Shown piece after piece: positions 1-12,600 of a stretch of DNA of 64,000 nt. Location: the NCBI GenBank assembly GCA_933228915.1, contig OW121827.1:17271286-17335285 (forward strand), in the 5' to 3' direction. The position numbers and the translations under genes are program-made. The stretch is from Telmatherina bonti (Eukaryota > Chordata > Actinopteri > Atheriniformes > Telmatherinidae). Numbering within the stretch: the stretch's first letter is position 1; each line of letters starts with the position of its first letter. The notes beneath the pieces were generated by a model, which was given only the letters and a program-made list of their open reading frames with translations, was not told where the DNA came from and searched no databases.

Positions 1-1869
1 ACTCTCTATTAAGACATACCGGTGTATAAATATGTAGAACCTGCAAACAAAAGACAATGGATCTGGTGTCAGAAGCTTTATGGTTTCCATTTGTATTCCA
101 TCAAGTGTTGGCCTGTCTTTTGCTGCATGCATGTAAACGGTGTTTGGAGTAAGGGATGATGGATGTATGGGCAGAGAGAGAAGCTTGAAGCTAATGGCTG
201 TCCTCCAACATTTTTGCCTTTGAATTTATCTGCACTCGTAAATGCTTGTTGACAACCCAAGAAGTCTTTGGCAGGATACCTTAGAGAGCATATGCTGATG
301 GGTTTCACACAACATCCATCCAGTCAAAGTTGTTGCTCTGAGCTGCGACTCCAGAAAGAGTTCATTAAGTCCACGTTTTCCATGAGCATTTAAGCATCTT
401 TCAATTCATTGTTTCATACAGATGAAACAATGAATTGCGTAGAGGCAGCCATTCCAGCAATTGTTTGTTTTTGTCATTAAAATCATCAAGATAATGGTCC
501 TGATTATGTTAGAAAATTAGACTTTTATTTTGTTTTCTGTAACTGGTTGTCACAAGATAATAATGATCCAATGGTCAGAATCTCTGGCATTAAGTTACAC
601 GCATGCCTTAACAACAGTATGCTAAGATATGCATGTTTTATTCAGTTTTCTCCTTGGCAAGACTCTCTGAGCTCTAACAAAAACCTTGTCTTGTCATAGT
701 TTGGAAAATGATAAAAACCTTTATTTAGGTCTCAATGTTGTACCAAATGAAAGAATTCTTGTTATTTTGAGATAATGAAATGGTTAACTTGTTAATTTGA
801 GATAATGTTTTATTTTTTCAACCCTGACAGCGCTCAGTTTTGATAGTTTTGGTTTAAATTCTCTCACAATATGCTTTAATTCCACATATTTACCTTCAAC
901 CTATACTCATGGTTTTCTATTTAAAAGCTTTGGTAGAAATGTTAGTAGTGAACCAAACAAATAACAAAGACATAATCTGTAAGTATGTATATATGGTATA
1001 TACCAAAATTAAACTCTTATAGTCATTAAAAGTTTTGGGTTTTAGGAAGGGTTTTTGCAGGATGACAAATGTTACAGTTTTGTAAAGGAGGACCTGAAAA
1101 ACCAGGTAAAGTCCAGACGTCATGGCAAACAATAATGTAAACAAACCTTGCAAGTGGACGGGTAAAAGGCTAATCCAAAAAAGGAAGCATGCACAAAGTG
1201 AACAATGATACTTCCAGGTATTCATTAATATTTTTTTTCTCCTCTTTTTCATGTTTGATCCTAAAGCAACATCACAACTATATATATATATATGTCCTAT
1301 AGACATTTTCACAAGTGTTGTAAACAAATTAAACAATGTGTCCCACTCCAAAGTGACATATGTCCAGCAAGGATAAATACTTTTTTTCTTTATTTAACTG
1401 AAAGACTTCAGAAATATTTCAAATGTATTCCCCCATCTGTTGAAATTAACTTGGTTTTTGCATATTTACGCACAAGATTAAAATATTTATCCAGAAAACT
1501 CAACTTATTTTCAATGAAATTACCCTGTTAACACAACATTTTTCCAGATAACATAAAACTCTGCAGCAATGAAAATTTCTTGAAATAAAAGACTGTTGTG
1601 GAATTAAACAAACACACGATGTGAAAATAATTAGATATACTAAAACTGGAATTTCAAAATAAGAGACAAGAAGCAAAGTCCCACAACGACAAAAAAAAGT
1701 TTCACACTTTTTAACTTTTTAGAAAATGAAAAGAAAAGAACTATTTATTCATTCAAATGTTGCGAAGATGTCAGCCGTACTTCGTTTATCAATCAATATT
1801 TCTATTTATTATTAATACATCCGTGAAGATTCATAATGAACGTGTATTTAATAATAAAGTATGAGACAG
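1..1869. other. Noncoding stretch, nothing recognised
   Basis: AT-rich sequence with frequent stops in all frames. I see no exon-like GC-rich block, no convincing domain in the short ORFs and no clear repeat. It is probably upstream DNA or an early intron of ralyl, because the ralyl exons on the + strand begin only at 18652 and lack their 5' part. Confidence 0.5.
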
Positions 1870-2132
1870 TAGGACTGCGGTTGAGGAGACCGTTGCTGCA
1901 GGCTGTAGACGCGAGGACCCCTCTCTCCCCCCCGGTGCAAGTCGGTGAATGGTACGGTCCGAGGCGGCTCGACGCGGAGCGTGAAGCTGCAGCTGCTCCG
2001 GCGGCAGTCCGACCGACAGCTGGCGGAGGAAGAGGAGGCAGAGGCGGAGACAGCTCAGCTCTGAAACGCCACCACTGCTTTTTCTCTGTCCCGTTATGAC
2101 CATGTACAAAGGCAGGCGTCGCAACCACAGAT
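1870..2132 (+). promoter_or_regulatory. CpG-rich island with splice-donor-like 3' edge (possible first exon)
   Basis: This block stands out from the AT-rich surroundings by its high GC and dense CpG (for example the stretches around 1905-1985 and 2000-2050). It ends in a strong donor-like sequence, AT|GTAAGT, with the cut after 2132. That pattern fits a promoter and untranslated first exon on the + strand. The next recognised + strand gene is ralyl, so it may be a ralyl promoter for one isoform. The only ORFs across it are of low complexity (Gly/Arg/Ala-rich) and match nothing I know. It could also be the start of an unrelated noncoding transcript. Confidence 0.45.
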
Positions 2133-3835
2133 GTAAGTATGAAGCGTAACATTAACGCTCAAGTTAATACTGGCGATTTTTTTTTTTGTCTGCTGCTGGT
2201 TAAGGTAAAGTAAAATGTTAAAAGTTCATCAACCCTGGTGCCTCGTATGCATCACAACGCAGCTATAAGATAGTTATTTAACTTGATAGTTGTTCGCGTT
2301 GTGCACTTCTGAAGTTTTAATTATGACCTCTGGACTTCAACCTACATATGTGTTTGTATTCCTGCAAAGCTTAATTTGTCATAAATGGCACTGGGGGCTT
2401 CATCAGTGTAATACACAGATACAAATCCTGTAGGACAACACCTCGTGTGTCCAAACTAGTCTTACACAAATGAGACAAAACACATTTCTCATTTGTGTGC
2501 TTTAATGTGGCCTGTTTCATAGACTGTTAGTGACTTGTTGACTGGCAGGAGAGTGTATCCCAAAGGCTGCAACATCAATTTAATATTGGTGATGCTCTAA
2601 ATCTAAATTTAGTGTGTCTAAATCAATCTGTTTTGTGTGAAAGTTAATATTCAGCATAGAGTGCACGGAGACCTTTGAGAGAGATGGATTTACACAAGCC
2701 TTAGGATGCACAGAATTGTTTTATGTGTGTGGACTGAGTGCACAAGAGAGAAGTGTTTGTGTGAGTGATAAATCATTTATTATATTAATAGGTCTGATAT
2801 ATTAACTTCTACTGTATATGCATAGTTTTAAAATTAATGACTGTGTTTGCAGTTCTAACATGAAAACCACGTCTTGCTGATGCCTGGCTCGCTTGCAGAG
2901 CATCCATGTCTCTGAAGGTGAAGCAGATAAAAACATTATTATGGCGTTGATTGTTATTATTGACATGCTATGACATTAAAGAGAGGCTTGATTAGAGTTA
3001 AAGGTTTCAATAGATGCCTCATAGTGAATTTATTGATCATTTGTTCTGTAGAATGTCAGGAGACAGCAGAGGATATCCATCATCATCATCATGAACAGCC
3101 TGATGACCCTCTTTCGAAGTGACTGTAATTGTTTTTTCAGAATCAGCCTGAAAAGCAGTTTTACCTCCATGAAACCGAGCTGATAAAAATAGCAGAAACA
3201 AGAAATTTTCATCACTGTCTTCACAATATTTCCTTCATTTTCTGATACTCCCGGGGGGCTTTAATTGAGCATATATTGATGTTAACATTATAGATTTATG
3301 TCTGTGGCAAAACACCTCATAATTGGACGCAGTGATGTCTCAATCATCACAACAGTTGCTATTATATCCAAAGACGTTTGGTTTACTGCTACGCTAGTAA
3401 AACATTATGCAAGTGAGAAATGCTTATTTTCATAAGAATAGCATGAAACTCTGCTTCCGATTCTTCCAGTAACCTGTGATCCATTAAAGCGAGGGGGGGG
3501 GGGGGCATATGCTTAAAAACAACTCTTTTGAACTCTTAGATTAAAAATAAAGTTTTCATCGAACAAACAAGACTCCTGCACTTTGGTTAAGTCACAACAA
3601 ATTAATAAAACCCACCTGTGGCTTTCAACCCCACCCATGTCTAGACTAGATTTTCTGGGCACCGCAGTCAGAGAACAAGAAGATCCTCACACTGTAATCC
3701 TCTTATATGGCTATACTGGAGAGCAAGTATCTTCCCATAAACCCCAGTTTCAGAGGAAATACGAGAAGTCTAGAATAACTTTATTTATTTATTTTATCGT
3801 CATGTTCCAAAAAAAAAAAAAAAAAAGTCGGTAAA
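2133..3835. other. Noncoding stretch
   Basis: AT-rich, stop-rich sequence after the CpG island. The only marked features are a run of 13 G at 3493-3505 and a short CAT/ATC repeat near 3078-3092. No exon or repeat family recognised. Confidence 0.45.
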
Positions 3836-4689
3836 CAAACAAAAAGAAGTTGTTGGTCTGCATCAAATACTTTGAACCGGACTCTTTTACCAGTTTGAAC
3901 CACTTCAATCAGGACTCTACAACAAATTACACCAACAAAGAAGTTCAGCTCCAGAGTGTCCTGTCTTCAGACCAGGAGAACGTAAGTATTTTGGAAATTA
4001 TTCATATTTTGGGCATGTTGAATACTTAATGGTACAGCTAATGTTGATGCTGGTGGTCTTCTGGTACTTTCACTCTCTAAATGTTCATACTGCTGTTTGC
4101 TTCATTTCTTTGTCACTTGGTAGTTGATTCTGTGATCAGAAAACCTGCAGCTGAGCTAGATGTATGTTTGAGATCCTTGAGATCAAAATCTAGGGGGGGG
4201 TCATCAACTAGTGGTAGTTCAATTCACTATTTAATTGATCCATCATGGGTGCGGCACATGCTGACTCAATATTGACCTGTAAATGTTCCAAGATGATTAT
4301 TTTTTTAAAATTGAAATGATAGACTCCGAGGATGACTTGGATCTTTCTTAAATTTATCCTTTATGAATCAGGGAGCTGCCAGCACACAGCAGGACGCAGG
4401 AGGACAGAACGACTCGGGTTCTTCGTCGCTTTCTGAGCCGAAGAACCCAAGAGCTCCTGGAGCGGCACCTGTAGAGGCCTGGAATAGCTCCACAAGTCCG
4501 ATACTGCTTGATAGAAATGATGATGCTCATTTCTTTCCATACCATCTCCTTTTATCCTTCTATCTACTGTATTTTTTTAAAGATAGCAATTTAAAGTTAA
4601 GATTTAAGGGAACTGTTTATTTCATCAAGCCAGTATTGCTGTTGGTAAATTACATAGTTATGTTCCTAATCTTGTTCATTTAAAATAAA
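3836..4689 (+). other. Candidate two-exon transcript of unknown identity
   Basis: A frame is open from about 3838 to 3981 and ends at a perfect donor (AAC|GTAAGT, intron from 3982). A second block begins after an acceptor (pyrimidine-rich tract, then ATCAG) at 4372. Both sides are in phase 0, so the frame reads through the join. The second part is Ser/Gly/Pro/Gln-rich (about residues GAASTQQDAGGQNDSGSSS onward), becomes hydrophobic, and stops at 4681-4683. A poly(A) signal AATAAA follows at once (4684-4689). I do not recognise the product. Alternatives are a retro-copy or gene fragment, a piece of a mobile element, or chance; the poly(A) tract at 3810-3826 just upstream favours mobile-element involvement. 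Confidence 0.25.
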
Positions 4690-4901
4690 ACTTTGATCCA
4701 AATATTCAGCTATCTGTTCGCTCACCGTTGGAAAAGAACCATTTGACAAGCTGAACAGTTTAACTAAACAAGGGTTTGCATTATATTCTGTTAACTATAT
4801 TTGCACTAAACTGAGAAATGATGCGTACATAATGAAAGCAACAGCTCTATTCCTCTGATATGGAAAGGCTCATAATCTGTTCTGTCGATGGTCAAGACAT
4901 T

Positions 4902-7059
4902 GGCTGTCTCAATCAGCGCACTAACACTACTTCGCGCACTATGTTTCAGTGCATAGTGCGTTTACACGGACTTTTGTGCAAAAAAACTCAGTGCACTGAA
5001 AGTACCCGGATGCTGCCCTAAACCCGCCCATAAATGCAGTGTGGAACGATGGACACTTCGCGCACTAAATGGACGCCATTCTGCTGACGTAGCGGAAGAG
5101 GATGGACTTTCCATCAGTTTACCAGGTAAATAATGGCGGAGTTTAACGCCGGTCCAGGCGGGGATTCATTTGTATAAATGTAAGTATTAAATTATTCCGT
5201 TATGATTGTGATGTATACTGCAACCTGCTAATCTATCCCTGACGACAGTTATGGATAGATTAGCACACTGTTAGCAGTTTTTATCCGCTGTAGTGGACGT
5301 ATACAGGTTATATGTGTTATAAATGATGAATGTTATAGGTTCTTTATGTTCATTGATCCTTGTTGAACGTCCAGATGAAGCATTGTGGTGTTTATAACGT
5401 AAACTATTAATACCGATATAGCGCCAGTTTTTAGAGAGTGGTCCGTTACTATGGTTACCACTGATGGCATAAATCTGCATCGTATGGTCAGATCTGAACT
5501 GCTGAGACTGAACGAGAAAATATAGATATAAAATAAATATAGCAGTGAATTTAGTTGGTATGATTATTAGAGTGCAAAGTGTGAGGTGTGTAACTTTCTT
5601 CTGCATGGCTCCACCTCGTCTGTCCCTGATTGAAAATCGATCGAGTGTGTGTGTGTGTGTGTGTTTAGTTTACCTTGTAGTTGGTGTCATGTAATATTTA
5701 CTGAATGTTTCGTGTGTTTTGTGTATGGTAATAAATTAATCATTACAAAATATTTAATTATATTAGATTAATGTAAAGAGAAGTTCATTGTACATCTTCA
5801 TTATATAGAGACACACAATTTGTTTCCCATTCGCCAAATTATTTATTGTTTAGATATAAATGCAATCATGATCTGGGGAATAACACATCATTGCCATCCT
5901 CTGCTTCTCATCAGTCTCACAGATGGTTCCTGGAGATGCTGCTGGTTCTCCTTCTGGTTGTTCCCCAGCTGCCCTCCTGACATCTTCATCATCATCTGGC
6001 TCCAGAAGGTCACCGCTGCTCATGCAGATGTTGTGGAGGACGGTGGATGTACTTCACATCCTTCCAGAGCCTTTAGGAAGACGGACCTCCACCTGGTCTC
6101 TAGGATCCTGAAAGACCTCTCCACACACACCTGGCTTCTGACAGGCAGCAGTTGAAGCGAGCTTGCAGGTGGATTCAGACAGGCTGCCTGAGGAGCATCA
6201 GGAGGAAGATGGACTGCTACAAGCAGGGGAGATTCAATAAAGGATTCAATAAAATGTTTCTGTAACAACTTTGCTGCGTTGCGTCCCTGTGTCTGAGCAT
6301 CTTCTTTACAGCATTACATTCCCTACATTATCATTTATAATCCTAATCCTAATCCTAATGTGCACAGCATCAGAGTAAACACCAGTTAAAACAGATGTGT
6401 TTAATGTAAAGGACATTTTTTCCACTGACAATATCTTTGCATATTTAAAAGCTGTTTTATTAGTGTTTTGATTTGCACTTTATTATATTAATAAGCCTGT
6501 GGGAGACATGCAAAGACACATGACAGTCTGATGTTGCTTTGTATTGTTAACAACTGAGATAGATCACTCTAGTGTAGGCCATAATATATGATGATATGAT
6601 ACATAAAGTTATGTTTGCTGGATTTGTTAATTTCTTTATTACAACTTCCTATAAAGAATTTAGTAGGACGAACTGTCCCTGAAACAATAAGCCAACAATG
6701 ATGCGAGACTGGCAACAGGTATACACTCTGGGCACGTATGCAGGCGGGTCATACACGTTAGAAATGAATAAATATACATACCAACTCATGTTCAGCCAAT
6801 CGGAGGAGGATCCTTTGTCATCTTTAATGCGATGTAGTTTCATGAGAGAAGCAAATTCATTCTCCTAATTTAGCGCTTTGTTTTACTTTTGGCGGCAGAA
6901 TAATTGTGGTCAAATGCGAGTCCGTCACTACCGGTTAGTGCACTACGTCCAGTGTTCCATTTGGGACAACACTTACCCACCGTAGTGCACATTACAGAGA
7001 AAAGTGCGTAGTGCACACTATGCACTATATACTACGCACTAACGAATTGAGACACAGCC
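4902..7059 (-). mobile_element. PIF/Harbinger-like DNA transposon, full length but decayed
   Basis: The left end begins GGCTGTCTCAAT and the right end, read on the - strand, begins GGCTGTGTCTCAATTC. These are imperfect terminal inverted repeats, followed on both sides by related GTGCACTA/TAGTGCGT-rich subterminal DNA. The element is flanked by a 3-bp direct repeat ATT (4899-4901 and 7060-7062), as expected for the 3-bp target duplications of PIF/Harbinger elements. Inside, on the - strand, lie pieces of a Harbinger nuclease C-terminus. A (GT)n microsatellite sits at about 5645-5664. Length is 2158 bp. The superfamily call rests on the transposase remnant plus the 3-bp duplication. Confidence 0.7.
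5925..6200 (-). pseudogene. Harbinger transposase C-terminal remnant (frameshifted)
   Basis: On the - strand the sequence shows VCVERSFRILETRWR (around 6131-6087) and, in another frame, TVLHNICM (6044-6021). These match the conserved Harbinger DDE-transposase end, where an E-x-A-F-G-x-L-K-x-R-W-R motif is followed by A-C-x-V-L-H-N-I-C. A further frame just upstream carries FNCCLSEAR, like the F-N-x-x-L-S-x-A-R that precedes this motif. At least two frameshifts separate these blocks, so no functional protein can be made. It lies inside the element at 4902-7059. Confidence 0.7.
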
Positions 7060-7062
7060 ATT

Positions 7063-8690
7063 CTGTAAGTCATGAACATTTAAACACAGGATCCAGAAAA
7101 GATCTGCTTTAGCTTCAGATCACATTGACGCCCCTTCTTGTGCTGCTTGGTTTGAAATCGGAAGTCTTTGTGTAACATTTAAAAATAGAAACTGGAAACT
7201 TTGGGAAGGAAACAATATCATGATTGCTACATTCATCCATGATCTATCTTACCTGTGGTGTCTGTCACACACATTCTCTGGGACTGCAGACACTTTGCAC
7301 CACCTGTAAAGTGAAAAGTGATAACATACGTTATTGGTATAGTTGGTCACAACCAAAGAATTATATTTGCTTTTCCCTTTTGTTATCGCTTTATTACATG
7401 CCAGTTCATTAAAAACAGGAATAATTACTACACACATATTACATCCTCATGTAGACATCTCTTTGCGAGAGCTAAAAACATGTCCAGCTGAAATGTCAAA
7501 GTCTTTCAGGATTTTAGTCTGACCTGACAAAATCCTGGATGATGTGTGCTGGATGAAACCTCTCACTGGGAAGAGTTTATCCCAGACTATGAGAAGGAAG
7601 TGTCACTGGCAATTTCACTATAGTTCTGCACAAACAACTCCAGTCTCTATGCCGCTGCCTCCTCTTCTCCTTCTCCTTTCTCTCCCCCTCCAGCAAAGTC
7701 ATGGACAACTGTTAAATTCGGGCCAGATGCATGTTTAGCTCTCAAAAAGAGGACATATCTGGGTAAGAGAAGACATCTGAGGTCTTTTTGCCAGAGTATG
7801 ATGGCATACAGGGATATCTCTCTGTTATCTGTGTTGACTTACCCAAACACTAGTTATCCTGATGAGTGGTACAACGAGGCTGGTAATGAACTCGGTAATT
7901 GAACCTAGAGTTTTCTAGTCTTGATCAATTCACGCTCACATAAAAGAGGTGGTGTTTGCAGCGCCTGACCAACTGCAAACAGAGAAAAACCCTGCAGATT
8001 TGCTGCTTTACCGTGGACGAGCAGACAACTGTTCTTCAAAAATGTGACAAATTTAAAAACGTCGCCCAGACCAAAAGCAACACTGTTGCTGCAGCAACAG
8101 CCAGGAAGGAATGCCAGCAGAAAATTTCAGTCCCCTAAATTTGTGAGATTATGATATGATTCATATTGATAATTCATCAGACAATAATTAGTACTATGAT
8201 CACTCAATTTCACTTCATTATGGTACAGAGAACCTTCTGTGGAGCACTTCCTAGCAGCTTTGGCTTTCTTTTTATTTTCCATTGAGGCTCTGCATTTCGT
8301 AAACGTTTGTGTTGGAATATTCACTTTTTACATTGATAGCACAAGTAGCTGTGTGTTCCATATATTCATGGTTTTGCAGTAATAACATGTTAGGCCAGTA
8401 TTATTAACACAAGGTTAAGGTTAAGGTTAATATTAAGCTTGGCCATTGACCATTGATTCAGAGGCAAACCCAGTGAAGCTAAATGGACTTGGCAACATGT
8501 CAGAAACAAACAATTTTAAAGCAGTCCGTAACAAGGCTTTTATTTCTTCACACTGATAAAATCAGCAATGGTTTATTTGATATTGTTCTATCTATCCTAA
8601 CTATTTCTTTCCTAAGCGCTCCTGTTACAAGTCGTGCACCAACGCCAACAGGATGTTCTAAAAATGGACAGGCTTTTTTCTAAGCGAACT
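7063..8690. other. Noncoding stretch
   Basis: No exon or repeat family recognised. The short ORFs here have no domain or splice support. A short GGTTAA tandem (GTTAAGGTTAAGGTTAA) is at about 8413-8430. Confidence 0.4.
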
Positions 8691-8895
8691 GATTGTTGTA
8701 TGCTTTTGAACTCGGATGTCCCACCTAGAACATAACCTGCTCCAGAGCTGGTGAGCCGTCAAGCTTAAGTTACCATGGTGATTCACCATGGTAGGTTGCG
8801 GACCAGTGTCTTAAAACAAAAAACCCAGGATTAACCTTGAAGTTACTTTGGTGAGAGAAAATTCACCTAGTACAGGCCTCAGATGACCATGTAAC
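8691..8895. repeat. Palindrome-bearing interspersed repeat (MITE-like)
   Basis: The block contains a perfect inverted repeat of 11-bp arms around one base (8771-8793, arm TACCATGGTGA) and phrases such as 'cataacctgctcc' and 'gggttaacc'-like motifs that I associate with a common fish DNA-transposon-derived repeat. No transposase, target duplication or exact termini could be fixed. The class is uncertain. Confidence 0.35.
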
Positions 8896-8954
8896 CTGTT
8901 ATCAGTTATGTGCACATTAGATTTACGTAGAATTTTACTTCCACACTTCCCTCT

Positions 8955-9640
8955 CGTGCACAGACTGTATATAAAAAGATGGACTGAGCCTCCCATAGGT
9001 TTCTGAAGAGTTGAATTGAAGCTCGGTGGGCGGTTCCTTCCATCGCCATCTTGGCAGGGGCATGCGTGTTGTCTCTCTGAAAATACAAATATGGACAAAG
9101 AGGTGGAGCTGAGAGGGGGGCTGTGAGCATCACGGTGGATGATTGACATAGAACGAACTCCGAGCTCCCTGTATCTAAGAGCTTACCGAGGTAACCTGGA
9201 GATAACAGGAGATGACCAGCTAACGGAGATAAGTGGGCAGCAGCTAAGTCACGTTGTTAACCTGCTAAAAACCACAGTTGTTCTGCGTTTTTCTGACTTG
9301 AAGCGGGAGATCGGGTATATGTCAATCAAAAGGACACTCTCCTAAATATGCCAAATTTTGAGATGAAATTACTTTTAAATGGGCGAGTTAGAACAAAATT
9401 CACTCCCCCCACAGTTGTCATGAAGGTAAACTTGACCTATTAAACCAAAAATGGATTTTTGAACCAGGCTGTAAACATGTTTATTTCTGTTATGAAGTAG
9501 TCCTTTCTAACATGGGAGTCTATGGGGATTTGCTCTGTTTTGCAGCCAGCCCCTAGTGGATGTAGGGGGAACTGCAATTTTATGTACTTCTGCATAGGAG
9601 GTTGCCACTCGTTCTCGTCATACACTCTATCAGCTGGTGT
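8955..9640. repeat. Teleost interspersed repeat, class uncertain
   Basis: It starts near 'cagactgtatataaaaagatgg' (8960) and runs to the phrases 'gggagtctatgggga' (9514) and 'cctagtgga' (9551). I remember this combination as a widespread, multi-copy fish sequence. No coding capacity or clear terminal repeats are visible, and the short ORFs within it are incidental. Edges are approximate. Confidence 0.4.
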
Positions 9641-12600
9641 CTCAGATCCATCAGCGTTGATGGAAAAGTTCTGGTTTCTGCAGCTAGTGCGACTATCAGC
9701 TTCATGCTAAACAACACAACTCAGTATTCCTTTTAAAGCAAATTTGTTTCTCTTTGTGATGTCTTGTTACACGCTGCACATCTGTGATATTTGACAAAAA
9801 TTCAAGATTTTTAAAATTTCCTTTCGATTAAAAGACAAATTTATTCATCACAAACTACAAGATAAAAGGAACCATGTCACCACTAGCCAGACTTAACTTT
9901 GACCTTTAAGATGCTACAGTCCACAGTAGCACCTTTGTCTAATCGAATTTGAAAATCACGAGTTGTTGTTGGGTTTTTTTTTTTTTTTTGGCTCAGATAA
10001 ACTTTAAACCAAATGACCTCTGTTTGCTTCATTGAAGAGTTTGTGACCAGTGATGCTTGGAAGCTGTGTGATGTTGAGCTTTTTCACATGCTGCTTTGTT
10101 TCTACAGTAAACTCGTGAACGAAGCAGCTGAGTTTTGCAGCAGATGCACATGTAATTTTGAACAGGTGGCATCTGCCAGTTTGTTTTCCAGTTGCCTGCA
10201 CTGATTAATGAGCATGTGGTCAGGTGGAAGTTGTGGACCACCTCCAGAATATTTCATAGTGCTCGTTTCACGTAAGACCAACAACATTACATCATAAGGA
10301 AAGATGCAAAAATGGAAAGAAGAAAAATGTATTAACAGCTTAGGAGAGATGAAAGAGTTGATTATGTTTCCTTCAGGCTACAGCAGTATACTCATTATAG
10401 TTTAATGACAAATTCAACACATAGCAATAATAATCATCACAGCAGCATCCACATTTCATTCTTCATGCTGGTAGTTTGTCTTTCAATTTAAGAAAATCTG
10501 CTCGCTGCATACTTCCTTACCAATACGATTTATTGAGATCAGTCAACTTTACAATTAAGCAATTTATCATCACATTCTCCCTTAATGGACCACAGCTCAG
10601 CAGGTCTTATAAAAATAATTTTATTAGCTGCCCGGGAGCTTAAGAGAGGCTGCCAAATATCTGCTCTGCCAAGAGGCCATTTTCCCTAATAGTGAGTGAA
10701 AAACAAGAGTACAAGGAATTCATTAAGGAGGGAAAGGCTGTGGAGCAATTAATCCTAATGTTGCCACAACAGAAACTGTTGACTCTTCAACATGCTGCTG
10801 CTCCTGACTGGAATCAGTTCGGGCACGATGCACTTCAGATGAGGGCGTGCAGCTCACAGAGGGTTGACAAAGTAATTTCAGAATATGCCAGCGTTGTGTA
10901 TGAGCTGGCAGGATCCACATCTTATTCCTTTTTGTATAATCGGAAACTAAAAAAAATGATTCCCATCTGCATTGTGCCAACAGTTCAAAACTGCTGTCAG
11001 TATGCAAACAGTTTCAAATTTATGCTGTCCCCCCACCGAAGAGCACCTTCTGTTGGCTCAAAAGACATTTACATGATGCAGTATTTTTTAGAGTAGCATT
11101 GATCACAGAGGAAAATATGCTTTGTACCAAATTGATAGCTCTGAGTTGATTTCCATCTCCAGTTCCTAAAACAAACAGAAATACGTTACGCATAGAAAAT
11201 ACAAATTACGTATAGTTAATAGTAAAAACGTACATTGCAAAAGTGGAAATGTTGAACCTCAAGCCTCGTAACATGTGACCAGCATTCCTATGTCAAAGAA
11301 TAAGTAGTTGACACAAAAAAAATGGTTATTTTAGTGGCTGCTTTCATGCTCAGAGCATAGATCATTGTTTAGAGATTACATCTTTAACTCATAATTTTGT
11401 TCTTGGAGTGACTCAGGACACTGTTGTAATGGTCTCGCCAGGATTTTCTGCTAAAGATCTTCTACACAAACGGTCCTCACACTCCCCCATAGATAACTGA
11501 AATAATTCTCAACCATTGTCATTGTTCATCATCCTAAAATTCTAGTAGTATTTGATAGTTTGTGTACAGGGCATATTTGTCTTGCACAAACAATGATATT
11601 GTAAGTCACCGGTGAAACTAGGGTGGGGTATCGCCACTTATTTTATTCATTGGTTCAATTTGATTCCCAACAGCCTGATTCGATTTGATTTCAGTTTAAA
11701 TCCGATTCAACATTGATTCATTTAGATATTTAGTTACCAACACCAGTTTTCTTGACTAATAAAGACATTCTCAGATAACTGTTTTCTGAAACACGGAGTC
11801 AGTTTGTATGACCACGTAAGCATGAAAGCATCAGATATCTGGGAGTAACAACATGCTCTTCTGAAATACACTATTTTAAAGACTGGTGCCTACATTTTAC
11901 CTATCAGCGTTTCTTCCAGTTTTACAGCCAGCAAAGCGGCAACAAAACCACTCAGGACAAAAAACAATTTAAAACTTTTTAAACGTTTCATTCAACGAAG
12001 CTGCTCTTTTATTCCTAAAGTTCAGATTTCAGATCATGAGTTGACAACCAACACAGAATATTAGATCTGTTTTAGACAAACACCTTGGATCATGGGGAAT
12101 ATTTGAGTTAAACATGTCAGAAAATACCTGAAAAATATTGACCCAAAGTGTGTGAAGTCTTGGGAAAGACCAGGACATGGACTCATAATCTGTTCTTGCA
12201 TTGACACGAGGAGTCTGAGCCTGGAAAAATGTTCCAGAGGACGGTTCTGGTCAGATATGTGCTCTCAGGACAACCTCAAGCTGTATCAAACTGTAACTAA
12301 CTGGGGGATGATGATTGATTTAAGTTCGGTACAATATCCCGCTGGGCATCTGTCACAGTTAGTCATAGTTCTCTTTTCTAGAGCAGCTTTTCTTGTAGCT
12401 ACTGGAATCTACTGAAATGAATCGCCTTAAATGTTGCTTTGTTTCCCACCAAATCATTTAAACTCACTATGGCTGTCCCAATCCCACCCATATTCCAAAT
12501 ACTGGTTCACCTCGTATATAATGCTGGCTCGATGGAACACATGCATCTATAACATTTGTTGCCACCTTCTGTTATTAATTCAGAAAACACAAATTTCTAC

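Noticed and set aside
917..1351. 144-codon hydrophobic ORF on the - strand
   Set aside because: Composition follows AT-rich DNA (Phe, Leu, Ile, Tyr, Lys); no family resemblance and no gene signals around it.
1831..2152. ORFs of 87-116 codons across the CpG island on both strands
   Set aside because: GC-rich islands keep several frames open by chance; the products are low-complexity Arg/Gly/Ala/Pro and differ on the two strands.
6340..6360. CCTAAT tandem as telomere-like repeat
   Set aside because: Only about three units, and CCTAAT is not the vertebrate telomere repeat CCCTAA; it lies inside the Harbinger-like element.
10692..11096. 134-codon ORF on the + strand as a gene
   Set aside because: No recognised domain, no splice or promoter signal, and isolated in ralyl-upstream DNA; the length is possible by chance in a 64 kb window. 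Kept only as part of a possible conserved noncoding segment.
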